From Nakamurella leprariae (GTDB lineage Bacteria; Actinomycetota; Actinomycetes; Mycobacteriales; Nakamurellaceae): a stretch of 64,000 nucleotides of DNA. The notes below the pieces were generated by a model. That model searched no databases and was not told the origin of the DNA. It worked only from the letters and a program-made list of their open reading frames with translations. Below, one piece after another: positions 1-8,279 of the stretch. Position 1 is the first letter of the stretch; the number at the start of each line of letters is the position of its first letter. The translations under genes and the position numbers were made by a program. The stretch covers positions 310,001 through 374,000 of the forward strand of contig NZ_JAERWK010000010.1 of NCBI RefSeq assembly GCF_016918035.1, in the 5' to 3' direction.

Positions 1-931
1 ACTGGCCACCGCGACCACCGGCGCCCAGGACCTGGACACCGGGCTCACCACGCTGGTCACCGGGGCCCAGCAGCTCGACGCGGGCCTGGGCACTCTGCAG
101 ACCGGGGCGGTGCAACTGGACGACGGTCTGGACACCGCGCAGACCGGTCTGGGCACGCTGAACGACGGGCTCACCCAGCTGTCCTCCGGCAGTACCCAAC
201 TGGCCGACCAGCTCAGCGCCGGCGCACAGCGCATCCCCGCCCTGGACGACTCGCAGGCGGGCGCGGCGGCCTCCGTGCTCTCCCAGCCCGTCGCGGTGAG
301 CACCACCATCGACAACGCGGCCGGCACCTACGGGCGGGGCCTGGCGCCGTTCTTCTTCTCGATCGCCATCTGGGTGTTCGGCATCACGGCGTTCCTGGTG
401 TTGCGGCCCGGCTCGCCGCGGGCGCTGATCGGCCGGGCCTCGCCGGTGCGCCTGGCCCTGGCCGGCTGGTTCCCGGTGCTGGGCATCGGTGCGGCGGGCG
501 CCATGATCCTCTTCCTGGTCGCCTGGTTCGCCCTCGGACTGGATCCGGTGAACATCGGCATCTCGATCGGCGTGGTGCTGCTGGCCACCGTCTGCTTCAC
601 CGCGATCGCCTACCTGCTCCGGGCCGCGCTCGGCGTGGTCGGCTCGGCCATCTCGCTGGTGCTGCTGATGGTCCAGCTCACCAGTTGCGGCGGCATCTAT
701 CCGGTGGAGACGCTGCCGCTGCCGCTGCGCGCCATTCATCCCTTCATGCCGATGAGCTACCTGGTCGACGCGCTGCGGGTGGGCTTCACCGGTGGCCCGG
801 CCGACCTGCTGGTCCGGGACGTCCTGGTGTTGGCGGGCGTGGCGGTGGCCGCGCTGGTGGGCTGTGTGCTGGTGGTGCGGGGCAAGCAGCGGATGAGCGT
901 CAGTACGTTGCACCCGGCGCTGAGCACCTGA
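1..931 (+). CDS. YhgE/Pip-type ABC-2 membrane protein, 3' part
   Basis: The reading frame is open from base 2, so the gene starts upstream of the window; 309 residues are visible. The first ~80 residues are heptad-like repeats with recurrent G-x3-L and L-x2-G spacing, typical of the extracytoplasmic coiled region of YhgE/Pip proteins (phage infection protein family). Then come about six hydrophobic segments (roughly residues 113-135, 150-180, 186-212, 215-240 and 275-295) resembling the ABC-2 permease C-terminus. Family members are integral membrane proteins related to ABC-2 exporters and to EsaA/type VII secretion accessory proteins; substrates are mostly unknown. A MarR regulator follows on the same strand and may control it. 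Confidence 0.8.
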   Translation, partial: LATATTGAQDLDTGLTTLVTGAQQLDAGLGTLQTGAVQLDDGLDTAQTGLGTLNDGLTQLSSGSTQLADQLSAGAQRIPALDDSQAGAAASVLSQPVAVSTTIDNAAGTYGRGLAPFFFSIAIWVFGITAFLVLRPGSPRALIGRASPVRLALAGWFPVLGIGAAGAMILFLVAWFALGLDPVNIGISIGVVLLATVCFTAIAYLLRAALGVVGSAISLVLLMVQLTSCGGIYPVETLPLPLRAIHPFMPMSYLVDALRVGFTGGPADLLVRDVLVLAGVAVAALVGCVLVVRGKQRMSVSTLHPALST

Positions 932-1082
932 TCGCACCGGTCGGGACGGGAATCAAGATCGGCTCGGTGACGCGGCCGTGATTGCGCTCTGTGCGAACGA
1001 CCCGGATCCTGGCACGCAGCACTGCACCGGACGGAGCGATCGGTCCGGCCCAGCCTCCGCCACCGACGGAACAGGAGCGTCC

Positions 1083-1664
1083 GTGACCACCGATGCCGCC
1101 GAGTCGACCCAGGACGCCGGGGTCCCGCCCCAGCCCCCGTCCCCGGCCACGTCGGCGGAGCCCAGGCCCTCGGCCGGCGGGGCCGACCTGCCGGCCGAGC
1201 TGGCCGACGCGATCATCGGTCTGGTCCGGCAGTACCACAGCCTGCGGGTACGGATCAACGACGGCAAGGACGTCGACGCCCCGCCGCAGATGGCCGTGCT
1301 GGGTCGGCTGGTCGACCTCGGGCCGTGCCGGGCCAGCGTGCTGGCCGAGGCGCTCCTGAGCGACCCGTCCACGGTGTCGCGGCAGGTGGCCGGGCTCGTC
1401 AAGGCCGGCTGGGTGGACCGGGGCCCCGACCCGGTCGACGGCCGGGCCGCGATCCTGTCCATCACCGAGGCCGGCCGGCAGCGTTGGGTCGAGCACTGGC
1501 GCCGCCGCGGTGAGGCCCTGGCGCCGGTGGTCGAGCGGTGGAGTGACGAGGACCAGGTGGACCTGGCCCGACTGTTGCGTCAGTACACCCTCGACGTCGA
1601 CCGGCACTGGGACGAGGTCGTCACCGCGTTCCGCAAGCCGCCGGCGGCCGGTCCGGGCGCCTGA
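1083..1664 (+). CDS. MarR-family transcriptional regulator
   Basis: 193 residues from a GTG at 1083, preceded by AGGAG at 1073-1077. The frame stays open further upstream to 978, but that stretch lacks a ribosome site. After a Pro/Ala-rich N-terminal tail, residues ~70-135 form a winged helix: recognition-helix pattern DPSTVSRQVAGLVKAGWVDR, then the wing segment DGRAA and ITEAG. This is the standard MarR layout of a dimeric repressor that senses small molecules. It sits 150 bp behind the YhgE-like gene on the same strand, so control of that membrane protein is plausible but inferred. The tRNA genes follow. Confidence 0.85.
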   Translation: MTTDAAESTQDAGVPPQPPSPATSAEPRPSAGGADLPAELADAIIGLVRQYHSLRVRINDGKDVDAPPQMAVLGRLVDLGPCRASVLAEALLSDPSTVSRQVAGLVKAGWVDRGPDPVDGRAAILSITEAGRQRWVEHWRRRGEALAPVVERWSDEDQVDLARLLRQYTLDVDRHWDEVVTAFRKPPAAGPGA

Positions 1665-1809
1665 TCCGACCGGTCGGTCGGACCCCGGTCGTCACGGCTG
1701 GAGCCCCGCCACCTGCGGGTCGGGTACCGTTTTGGAAGTCTCCACCGGCCTGCCGTATGCTTTCACAGCTCCCAACGGCCAGCCGTTGGAGGCGGGTTCC
1801 ACCGGGCCG

Positions 1810-1882
1810 GCCCCCATCGTCTAGCGGCCTAGGACGCTGCCCTTTCAAGGCGGTAGCACGGGTTCGAATCCCGTTGGGGGTA
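1810..1882 (+). tRNA. tRNA-Glu (TTC)
   Basis: A full cloverleaf can be drawn. The acceptor strand 1810-1816 pairs with 1875-1881 (one G-U), and the T arm has a 5-bp stem around TTCGAAT. The anticodon loop CTTTCAA gives TTC. CCA is not encoded. It is the first of three clustered tRNAs. Confidence 0.95.
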
Positions 1883-1971
1883 CGTGGTTCTCGAGCCGGA
1901 TTCCGTCCGGTAGAGTGAGCCGCCGGCAGTACCGCAGGACGAGCAACACCCAGCAGGACAGCAGTACACCT

Positions 1972-2045
1972 GGCCCCGTGGCGCAGTTGGTTAGCGCGCC
2001 GCCCTGTCACGGCGGAGGTCGCGGGTTCAAGTCCCGTCGGGGTCG
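1972..2045 (+). tRNA. tRNA-Asp (GTC)
   Basis: The cloverleaf has acceptor 1972-1978 pairing with 2038-2044, T-loop TTCAAGT, and anticodon loop CTGTCAC giving GTC. The discriminator base is G and CCA is not encoded. It lies 89 bp after tRNA-Glu. Confidence 0.95.
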
Positions 2046-2094
2046 CAGGTCGGGGCCGGAGTTCGGAGTGGATCCGGACCCCGGCCCTCTCCAT

Positions 2095-2171
2095 GGCCAG
2101 GTAGCTCAGTTGGTACGAGCGTCCGCCTGAAAAGTGGAAGGTCGCCGGTTCGATCCCGGCCCTGGCCACCA
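2095..2171 (+). tRNA. tRNA-Phe (GAA)
   Basis: The cloverleaf has acceptor GGCCAGG (2095-2101) pairing with CCTGGCC (2161-2167) and T-loop TTCGATC. Anticodon loop CTGAAAA gives GAA. The CCA end is encoded. A strong terminator follows directly. Confidence 0.95.
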
Positions 2172-2177
2172 CATCTC

Positions 2178-2216
2178 GCCCGCGAGCCGGTTCCCGGCTC
2201 GCGGGCTTCTTCTGTT
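2178..2216 (+). terminator. Intrinsic terminator of the tRNA cluster
   Basis: A perfect 13-bp stem (2178-2190 with 2194-2206) closes a 3-nt TTC loop. A T-rich stretch (TTCTTCTGTTCT) follows, the classic intrinsic form, seven bases after tRNA-Phe. Confidence 0.9.
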
Positions 2217-2255
2217 CTGTGCCCGGGTGCTCGGTCGCATGGCTACGGTGACGGC

Positions 2256-3797
2256 ATGACCGACGCCGAACAGTCGAGGGTTGCGAACGACAGTTGGGAC
2301 GTGATCGTCGTCGGCGGGGGACCGCCGGGCGAGAACGTCGCGCAGTACGCCATCCAGGGCAGTGACCGCACCGCCGTGATCGTCGAGCGCGAGCTGGTCG
2401 GCGGCGAGTGTTCCTACTGGGCCTGCATCCCGAGCAAGGCGTTGCTGCGGCCGGTGCAGCTGCTGGCCACCGCCCGCAACCTGCCCGGCGTGCAGAGTCT
2501 GGTCGGGGACCACAGTCTCGACGCCGCCGCCGCGATGCGCCGCCGTGATCAGTTCGCCGGGCACGACGGCGACGAACCGGACGCCTCCCAGGTGCAGTGG
2601 GCCAACGGGATCGGGATCGAGGTGGTCCGCGGCCGGGCCCGGCTGTCCGGCCCGCGCACGGTGCAGGTGACTGCCGCCGACGGCACCACGCGCACGCTCA
2701 CCGCCCGGCAGGCGGTGGTGCTGGCCACCGGCACCACGGCCGCGGTCCCGGACGTGCCGGGTCTGCGGGAGGCGCTGCCGTGGATCTCCCGGGACGTCAC
2801 CAACCTGCACGAGGTGCCGCGCCGGATGGCCGTCATCGGCGGCGGGGTGGTGGCCTGCGAGGCGGCCACCTGGCTGCGCGCCATGGGCGTCGACGAGCTC
2901 ACCGTGATCGTCCGCGGCGGCAGCCTGCTGACCGGCAACGAGCCGTTCGCCGGGGAGTTGGTGGCCGGGCAGTTCGGCCGGTCCGGCATCCGGGTGCTGA
3001 CCGGCAGCCAGGCCACCGCGGCCCGCCGCACCGCTCCCCGGGACACCGGCGAGGGACGCATCCACGGCGGCCCGGTCGAGCTGACCGTGCAGACCCCGGA
3101 CGGCGAGCAGACCCTCACCGTGGACGAGGTGCTGGTCGCGGCGGGGCGCACCCCGAACAGCGGCGACGTCGGGCTGGACGCCGTGTCGGTGACGCCGAAC
3201 GGCAAGGGGTTCGTCGAGGTCGACGACCACCTCACCGTGCCCGGCACCGCCGACGAGCACGGTGAGTGGCTGTACGCGGTGGGCGATCTGACCGGCCGGG
3301 CGCTGCTCACCCACATGGGCAAGTACCAGGCCCGCATCGCCGGGGCGGTGATCGGCGCCCGGGCGCAGGGGGCGTCGCTGGACGGCCCGCAGTTCACCGA
3401 CCGGGCCGATCACGGCATGGTGCCGCAGGTCGCCTTCACCGAGCCGCCGGTGGCCTCGGTGGGGTTGACCGAGGCGCAGGCCCGGGACGCCGGCCTGCAG
3501 GTCGAGACGGCCGAGTACGACCTGGCCTCGGTCTCCGGGGCGGCGCTGCTGCGGGACGATTACGAGGGTCGGGCCAAGCTGGTCATCGACGCCGCCACCG
3601 ACCGCCTGGTGGGCGCCACGTTCGTCGGGCCCGAGGTGGACGAGCTGCTGCACTCGGCCACGATCGCGGTGGTCGGACAGGTGCCGGTGAGCACGCTGTG
3701 GCATGCGGTGCCGTCGTTCCCGACGATCAGCGAGGTGTGGCTGCGGCTGCTGGAGACCCTCGCCGAACACCGGAGGAGTCGCGCGAGCGAGGCATGA
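2256..3797 (+). CDS. FAD-dependent pyridine nucleotide-disulfide oxidoreductase
   Basis: 513 residues. An N-terminal FAD Rossmann motif (GGGPPG near residue 21) precedes the redox pair C52-x4-C57 in GGECSYWACIPSK, the dihydrolipoamide/mercuric reductase signature. A second nucleotide-binding motif (VIGGGVVACEA) lies near 195 and the FAD-closing YAVGDLTG near 340, followed by the dimerisation domain. The C-terminal active-site dyad normally reads HPTxSE; here it reads FPTISE, so the catalytic base His is replaced by Phe while Glu remains. It is therefore unlikely to be a housekeeping lipoamide dehydrogenase. A quinone or other disulfide/NAD(P)H reductase role is possible, as for divergent actinobacterial Lpd paralogues. 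It appears monocistronic and ends at a shared terminator. Confidence 0.85.
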   Translation: MTDAEQSRVANDSWDVIVVGGGPPGENVAQYAIQGSDRTAVIVERELVGGECSYWACIPSKALLRPVQLLATARNLPGVQSLVGDHSLDAAAAMRRRDQFAGHDGDEPDASQVQWANGIGIEVVRGRARLSGPRTVQVTAADGTTRTLTARQAVVLATGTTAAVPDVPGLREALPWISRDVTNLHEVPRRMAVIGGGVVACEAATWLRAMGVDELTVIVRGGSLLTGNEPFAGELVAGQFGRSGIRVLTGSQATAARRTAPRDTGEGRIHGGPVELTVQTPDGEQTLTVDEVLVAAGRTPNSGDVGLDAVSVTPNGKGFVEVDDHLTVPGTADEHGEWLYAVGDLTGRALLTHMGKYQARIAGAVIGARAQGASLDGPQFTDRADHGMVPQVAFTEPPVASVGLTEAQARDAGLQVETAEYDLASVSGAALLRDDYEGRAKLVIDAATDRLVGATFVGPEVDELLHSATIAVVGQVPVSTLWHAVPSFPTISEVWLRLLETLAEHRRSRASEA

Positions 3798-3840
3798 GGG
3801 GGCGCAAGCTCCGACCAGTAGACCCCGCCGGGGTTGGGAC

Positions 3841-3882
3841 GACACCGGCCCCTCCCCGACGGATCGGGAGGGGGCCGGTGTC
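3841..3882. terminator. Bidirectional hairpin between convergent genes
   Basis: A ~16-bp near-perfect inverted repeat beginning GACACCGG and ending CCGGTGTC has a short loop. It lies 43 bp after the oxidoreductase stop and 14 bp before the end of the opposing MFS gene, so it can terminate both. Confidence 0.75.
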
Positions 3883-3896
3883 GTGCTGCGTGCTGG

Positions 3897-5366
3897 TCAC
3901 GTGCGGGACTGCTTGGGCGTCCGGACGTGCGTGTCCAGCGTCATGTCCTCGAGCTCCTTGCCCTTGGTCTCCGGGATCTTGGCGAGCACGAAGAAGAAGG
4001 ACAGCAGTGCGAACGCCGCGTACAGGCCGTAGGCGACGGTCAGGCTGACGTCGGCCAGCGGCTGGAACGTCTCGGTGACGATGAAGTTGAAGATCCAGTT
4101 CGAGGCGGTGGCGATCGCCATCGCCTTGGCCCGGATCCGGTTCGGGAACATCTCGCCGAGCAGCACCCACATGACCGGGCCCCACGACCCACCGAAGAAC
4201 ACGATGAACAGGTTGGCGGCGACCAGCGCGATGCCGGCCCAGGCGCCCGGCAGGCTCACCACTTCCTTGCCGTCGGCACCGGTGGTGATGACGGCCTGGG
4301 AGAAGGCCAGGGCCATGGTGGCCAGGGACAGGAACATGCCGATCGAGCCGACCAGCAGCAGCGGCCGGCGCCCGACCCGGTCGACCAGCAGGATGGCCAC
4401 CACGGTGACCAGCACGTTGGTGACCGACCCGATCACCGAGATCAGGAACGACTGGCTCTCGTCGAAGCCGACGGCCTGCCACAGGGTGTTCGAGAAGTAG
4501 AAGATGACGTTGATGCCGACCAGCTGCTGGAACGCGGCCAGCAGGATGCCCACCCAGACCAGCGGGTGCAGGCCGAGCCGTGGGCCCTTCAGGTCCCGCA
4601 GGCTGGGCTTGTCCTCGCGATGCAGGGACTGCCGGATGTCGGCCACCCGCTGCTGGATCTTCGCCGGGGTCTCGCCGAGCACCCGGGCGAGCACCTTCTC
4701 GGCGGCCGAGTCCTTGCCCTGGGCGACCAGGAACCGCGGCGACTCGGGGATGCCGATCGACAGGATGCCGTAGACCAGCGACGGGATGACGCCGACCAGG
4801 AACATCCAGCGCCAGGCCTCCAGGCCCAGCCACAGGTCGGCGGAGGCGCTGTCGTTGATGCTCTGCAGCCAGTTGTTCGACAGCTGCGAGACGAAGATGC
4901 CGATGACGATGGCCATCTGCTGCAACGAGGCCAGCCGGCCGCGCAGGTGGGCCGGGGCGACCTCGGAGATGTACGTCGGCCCGATGACCGAGGCGATGCC
5001 GATGCCGAGCCCGCCGACGAAGCGCCAGAGGGCCAGGTCCCACGCCTCGAAGGCGATGCCGGAGCCGATCGAGGAGACCAGGAACAGCACGGCGCCGATG
5101 AGCATGACGCGGGGCCGGCCCAGCTTGTCGGCCAGCTGCCCGGCGAACCAGGCGCCGATGGCCGATCCGATGAGCGCGATGCCGACGACGAATCCGCTGG
5201 CGAAGGGCCCGAGCGTGAAGCGGTCGTTGATGCTCTCGACCGCGCCGTTGATGACCGACGTGTCGAAGCCGAACAGGAAACCGCCGACCGCGGCGGCGAT
5301 GGAGATGGCGGTGGCGCGCGCCGGATGCGTCTCGCCGGGCCCCACCGGTGTACGTGCTGAACTCAT
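3897..5366 (-). CDS. Sugar porter family MFS transporter (sugar/H+ symporter)
   Basis: 489 residues with twelve predicted membrane spans. Sugar-porter signatures are visible: PESPRFLVAQGK after TM6, the DRVGRRPLLLVGS loop-8 motif, GRLASLQQ in the first half, and PETKGKELE after TM12. This matches the XylE/GalP/IolT branch that imports monosaccharides or polyols with protons. The ATG at 5366 has GAGAGGA seven bases upstream. It stands alone, with ribBA upstream on the same strand (172 bp gap), so the substrate cannot be named from context. Confidence 0.9.
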   Translation of the reverse strand: MSSARTPVGPGETHPARATAISIAAAVGGFLFGFDTSVINGAVESINDRFTLGPFASGFVVGIALIGSAIGAWFAGQLADKLGRPRVMLIGAVLFLVSSIGSGIAFEAWDLALWRFVGGLGIGIASVIGPTYISEVAPAHLRGRLASLQQMAIVIGIFVSQLSNNWLQSINDSASADLWLGLEAWRWMFLVGVIPSLVYGILSIGIPESPRFLVAQGKDSAAEKVLARVLGETPAKIQQRVADIRQSLHREDKPSLRDLKGPRLGLHPLVWVGILLAAFQQLVGINVIFYFSNTLWQAVGFDESQSFLISVIGSVTNVLVTVVAILLVDRVGRRPLLLVGSIGMFLSLATMALAFSQAVITTGADGKEVVSLPGAWAGIALVAANLFIVFFGGSWGPVMWVLLGEMFPNRIRAKAMAIATASNWIFNFIVTETFQPLADVSLTVAYGLYAAFALLSFFFVLAKIPETKGKELEDMTLDTHVRTPKQSRT

Positions 5367-5537
5367 GTCCGCGTCCTCTCGCGCAACCAGCCTGGTCGCA
5401 CGCCCGGCACCGTTGCCGAGATCGTGATCAGGCCCCCCGCGCGCACAGTAGCCCTACTTGGTGATCAGGGCGCGACAGTGGGTGAGGACGCGCGATCCGA
5501 CCTGGATCCGTGCGCTCGCGGTCGGGGAGCCGCGGGA

Positions 5538-6758
5538 TCAGCCCAGGGCGGTGGCGCGGAGCAGCGTGCGCAGGTCGCTGGACAGCGTGTCGACGGGCAC
5601 CCCCGCCCCGCGGAGCTGGGCGGCGAACCGCTCCGAGCCCGGCAGCAGCCGGACCGAGGCCGGGCCCAGGTCGCGGAGGATGTCGACCAGGATCTCGGCG
5701 GGCGCCTCCGCCGGCGGGCAGGGCCGGCCGGTCGCGGCGAGCGCGCGGGCCTGGTCCTGCAGCTGGTAGCGACGGAGCGTGTTCAGCACGCCGGACCGGC
5801 TGTCGGCGCCGGGCTCCTCGTCGCGCAGGTAGAGGACGATCCCCGGCGCCTGCTCGGCGGTGGTGTCGACGTCGGCCAGCAGATCGCCGCGGCACTGGCA
5901 GCGCAGCGACCCGAAGGCCTGCCCGGCCAGGCACTCGGCGTGCACGGCCAGCAGCACCTCCCGCTCGCCGGCGACGGACCCGGAGACGACGGCGACGTAC
6001 TCCCGGCCGTCGGAGCCGCGGTACCCGACCATCCGGGCGGTGGCGTTGGGCATGGGCAGCCGGACCGAGGCGACCCGCTCGGCGCCGTGCGACGGCACCA
6101 GGTCGGTCGGGGTCGGATGCACGATCGGCGCCTGGTGGGCCTGCCGGTGGGCGACCAGCATCGCGATGGAGATCATGGCCAGACCGTGCCGGTCGGCGAA
6201 CTCGCGCAGCTCGGGGGCGCGGGCCATCCCGGTCGGGTCCTGCTCGCTGACCACCTCGACCAGCGCGCCGACCGGCGTGCAGCCGGCCATCCGGGCCAGG
6301 TCGACGGCGGCCTCGGTGTGGCCGGTGCGCTGCAGCACGCCGCCCGGCTTGGCCCGCAGCGGCAGCACGTGGCCGGGGCGGGTCAGCTCGTCGGCGCGGG
6401 TGCCCGCCTCGCCGAGCAGCTTGATGGTGAGCGCGCGGTCGGCGGCCGAGATGCCGGTGCTGACGCCGTGTCGGGCGTCCACGGTGACGGCGTAGGCGGT
6501 GCCCTTGGGGTCGGTGTTCTTCGCGGCCATCGGCGGCAGGTCCAGCTCGTCCGCGCGGGTCTCGTCCATCGCGACGCAGAGGATCCCTGAGCTGTAGCGG
6601 ACGGCGAAGCCGACGGTCTGCGGGGTGGCGAGCTCGGCGACCCAGATCAGGTCGCCCTCGTTCTCCCGGTCCTCGTCGTCGACCACGACGACGGGCCGGC
6701 CCAGCCGGAGTTCGGCGACGGCCCGGTCGAGAGTGTCGAAGCGCACGCTGGCAGTCAT
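5538..6758 (-). CDS. ribBA: RibBA: DHBP synthase fused to a divergent GTP cyclohydrolase II domain
   Basis: 406 residues from the ATG at 6758, preceded by GGAAGGAA; a longer frame to 6935 lacks family similarity. Residues ~1-205 are 3,4-dihydroxy-2-butanone-4-phosphate synthase with intact DEDRENEGD (28-36), GISAADRA and RPGHVLPLRA/RTGHTEAAVDL motifs, so this half should convert ribulose 5-phosphate for riboflavin synthesis. Residues ~210-406 have the GTP cyclohydrolase II fold, with its three zinc Cys kept (ECLAG...SLRCQC). The catalytic stretch, normally HEGRGIGL, instead reads DEEPGADSRSG, lacking the conserved Arg/Gly pattern. The second half may be inactive or have changed product. No other rib gene is adjacent and no FMN riboswitch was found upstream. 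Confidence 0.85.
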   Translation of the reverse strand: MTASVRFDTLDRAVAELRLGRPVVVVDDEDRENEGDLIWVAELATPQTVGFAVRYSSGILCVAMDETRADELDLPPMAAKNTDPKGTAYAVTVDARHGVSTGISAADRALTIKLLGEAGTRADELTRPGHVLPLRAKPGGVLQRTGHTEAAVDLARMAGCTPVGALVEVVSEQDPTGMARAPELREFADRHGLAMISIAMLVAHRQAHQAPIVHPTPTDLVPSHGAERVASVRLPMPNATARMVGYRGSDGREYVAVVSGSVAGEREVLLAVHAECLAGQAFGSLRCQCRGDLLADVDTTAEQAPGIVLYLRDEEPGADSRSGVLNTLRRYQLQDQARALAATGRPCPPAEAPAEILVDILRDLGPASVRLLPGSERFAAQLRGAGVPVDTLSSDLRTLLRATALG

Positions 6759-6985
6759 GGGTTCCTTCCGCAACGGGACCTCGCCGGCGTCCCCTGAGAC
6801 CGACGGGGACGAGTCAAGCTCCACGATGTGTCGGTCGGTCGCGTCCGGTGTGACCGTTGCTTTACGCCGATCGGGACGTCCCGACCGGCACTGGGCGGAT
6901 GGTCGACCGTACGGCCGGTCGGCCGCCGGGTCCACGTGATTCCCATCGCACTGCGGTGCGGTTCGAGGCGGACCGGTCGGGATAC

Positions 6986-8155
6986 CTACAGCCGGGCCAG
7001 CGTGGCGGCCAGGTGTTCCGGGGCCAGGATCCAGTCGGCCAGGGCGTGCGCGACGCCGGTGACGCCGACCTCGTTGGGCGAGTCGCTGGTCCGGATGCGC
7101 AGGTCGCGGGTGGCCAGCGGCAGCGAGTTGGCCGCGACGTGCTCGCGGATGCCGGAGAGCAGGTGCTCACCGGCCACGGCCAGCTGCCCGGCCACCACGA
7201 TCTCCGACGGGTTCAGCAGGCTGACGGCCAGGGCGAGCCCGGAGCCCAGCACCCGCCCGGCCTCGCGGATCCGTTGGATCGCCCGCGGGTCGCCCGCCTG
7301 CAGCAGTCGGAGCACGTCGTTCAGCCCGGTGACCGCAGCGCCGTCCGCGGCCAGGTCGCGGGCGATGGCCCAGCCGCCGGCGTAGGCCTCGATGCAGCCG
7401 GTCTTGCCGCACCGGCACAACGGTGGCGCCTCCCGGGGGTGGACGGGATGACCCACGGTGTGGCCGAGATCGCCGGCAGCGCCCTGTGCGCCGTACACGA
7501 TGCGGCCGTTGGCCACGATGCCGGCGCCGACGCCGGTGCCCACCTTGACCAGCAGCAGGTCGTCGGCCCGCGGCACCGAGCGGACGTGCTCGCCCCAGGC
7601 CATGGCGTCGGAGTCGTTGAGGATGAGGATCGGCAGGTCGTAGCGGGGGCGCAGCAGTTCCGGAACGGCGATGCCGTTCCACCCGGTCATGATCGGCGGC
7701 GAGACCACCCGGCCGGTGGAGATCTCGATCGGCCCGGGCAGGCTCATGCCCAACCCCCACGCCGGTGCGTCACCGGGGGCGCGAAGGCTCTCCAGCCGGT
7801 CGATCACCAGGCCGAGCACCGTGTCCGGTCCGTCCCCGATGAACAGTGGGACCGTGTCCTGGGCCAGGACCGTCCCGTTGAGGTCGCAGCGCGCCACCCG
7901 AGCTGCCGACGCGCCGACGTCGGCGATGAGGAGGGTGCCCTGCGAGGCGTCGAAGCCGAATCGGCCGGCCGGGCGGCCGCGGGCACCGTTGGCCGCTCCC
8001 ATCGGGCGCACCAGCCGGGCGTCCAACAGTTCGTCGATGCGTGCATTCACCGTGACGCGGGCCCAACCGGTGAGGTCGCCCAGCTCGGCCCGGGTCCGGG
8101 GTGCACCCGACCGGATCACCCGGAGCAGGTCGCCCGCCTGTGGGCTCAGCTGCAT
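6986..8155 (-). CDS. ROK-family transcriptional repressor
   Basis: 389 residues from the ATG at 8155, with GGGAGGG upstream; the frame extends 19 codons further without support. An N-terminal winged helix (LSPQAGDLLRVIR to the LVRP wing) is followed by a ROK sugar-kinase-like fold. The zinc motif CRCGKTGCIEAYAGG (C-x-C-G-x2-G-C-x-E) and the glycine-rich DVGASAAR phosphate segment are present. ROK repressors of the NagC/XylR type bind a sugar or sugar phosphate and release DNA. It is divergent from the sugar/polyol operon starting at 8280. The 124-bp gap holds a perfect palindrome next to the operon promoter, so it is the likely local regulator. Confidence 0.88.
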   Translation of the reverse strand: MQLSPQAGDLLRVIRSGAPRTRAELGDLTGWARVTVNARIDELLDARLVRPMGAANGARGRPAGRFGFDASQGTLLIADVGASAARVARCDLNGTVLAQDTVPLFIGDGPDTVLGLVIDRLESLRAPGDAPAWGLGMSLPGPIEISTGRVVSPPIMTGWNGIAVPELLRPRYDLPILILNDSDAMAWGEHVRSVPRADDLLLVKVGTGVGAGIVANGRIVYGAQGAAGDLGHTVGHPVHPREAPPLCRCGKTGCIEAYAGGWAIARDLAADGAAVTGLNDVLRLLQAGDPRAIQRIREAGRVLGSGLALAVSLLNPSEIVVAGQLAVAGEHLLSGIREHVAANSLPLATRDLRIRTSDSPNEVGVTGVAHALADWILAPEHLAATLARL

Positions 8156-8209
8156 GGACCCTCCCTCGTCGCTGCCCCAGATTAAGCGAACGCAGCGCGC
8201 ACAAACAAG

Positions 8210-8221
8210 CACAATATTGTG
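8210..8221. promoter_or_regulatory. Palindromic operator candidate for the ROK regulator
   Basis: CACAATATTGTG is a perfect 12-bp palindrome, AT-rich in otherwise GC-rich DNA, with CAAG/CTTG extending the symmetry imperfectly. It lies just upstream of the -35 element of the operon and between the two divergent genes. Confidence 0.55.
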
Positions 8222-8223
8222 AC

Positions 8224-8252
8224 TTGACGCGACCGTGACGCCGCCTTAACGT
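8224..8252 (+). promoter_or_regulatory. Sigma70-type promoter of the sugar/polyol operon
   Basis: The -35 element TTGACG (8224-8229) and the -10 element TAACGT (8247-8252) are separated by exactly 17 bp. A GGGAGG ribosome site and ATG 8280 follow. Confidence 0.6.
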
Positions 8253-8279
8253 CTAGCTGCAGACAAAAAGGGAGGCGCA

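Noticed and set aside
6759-6985. FMN riboswitch upstream of ribBA
   Set aside because: The conserved RFN-element segments are not present in the 227-bp interval on the minus strand.
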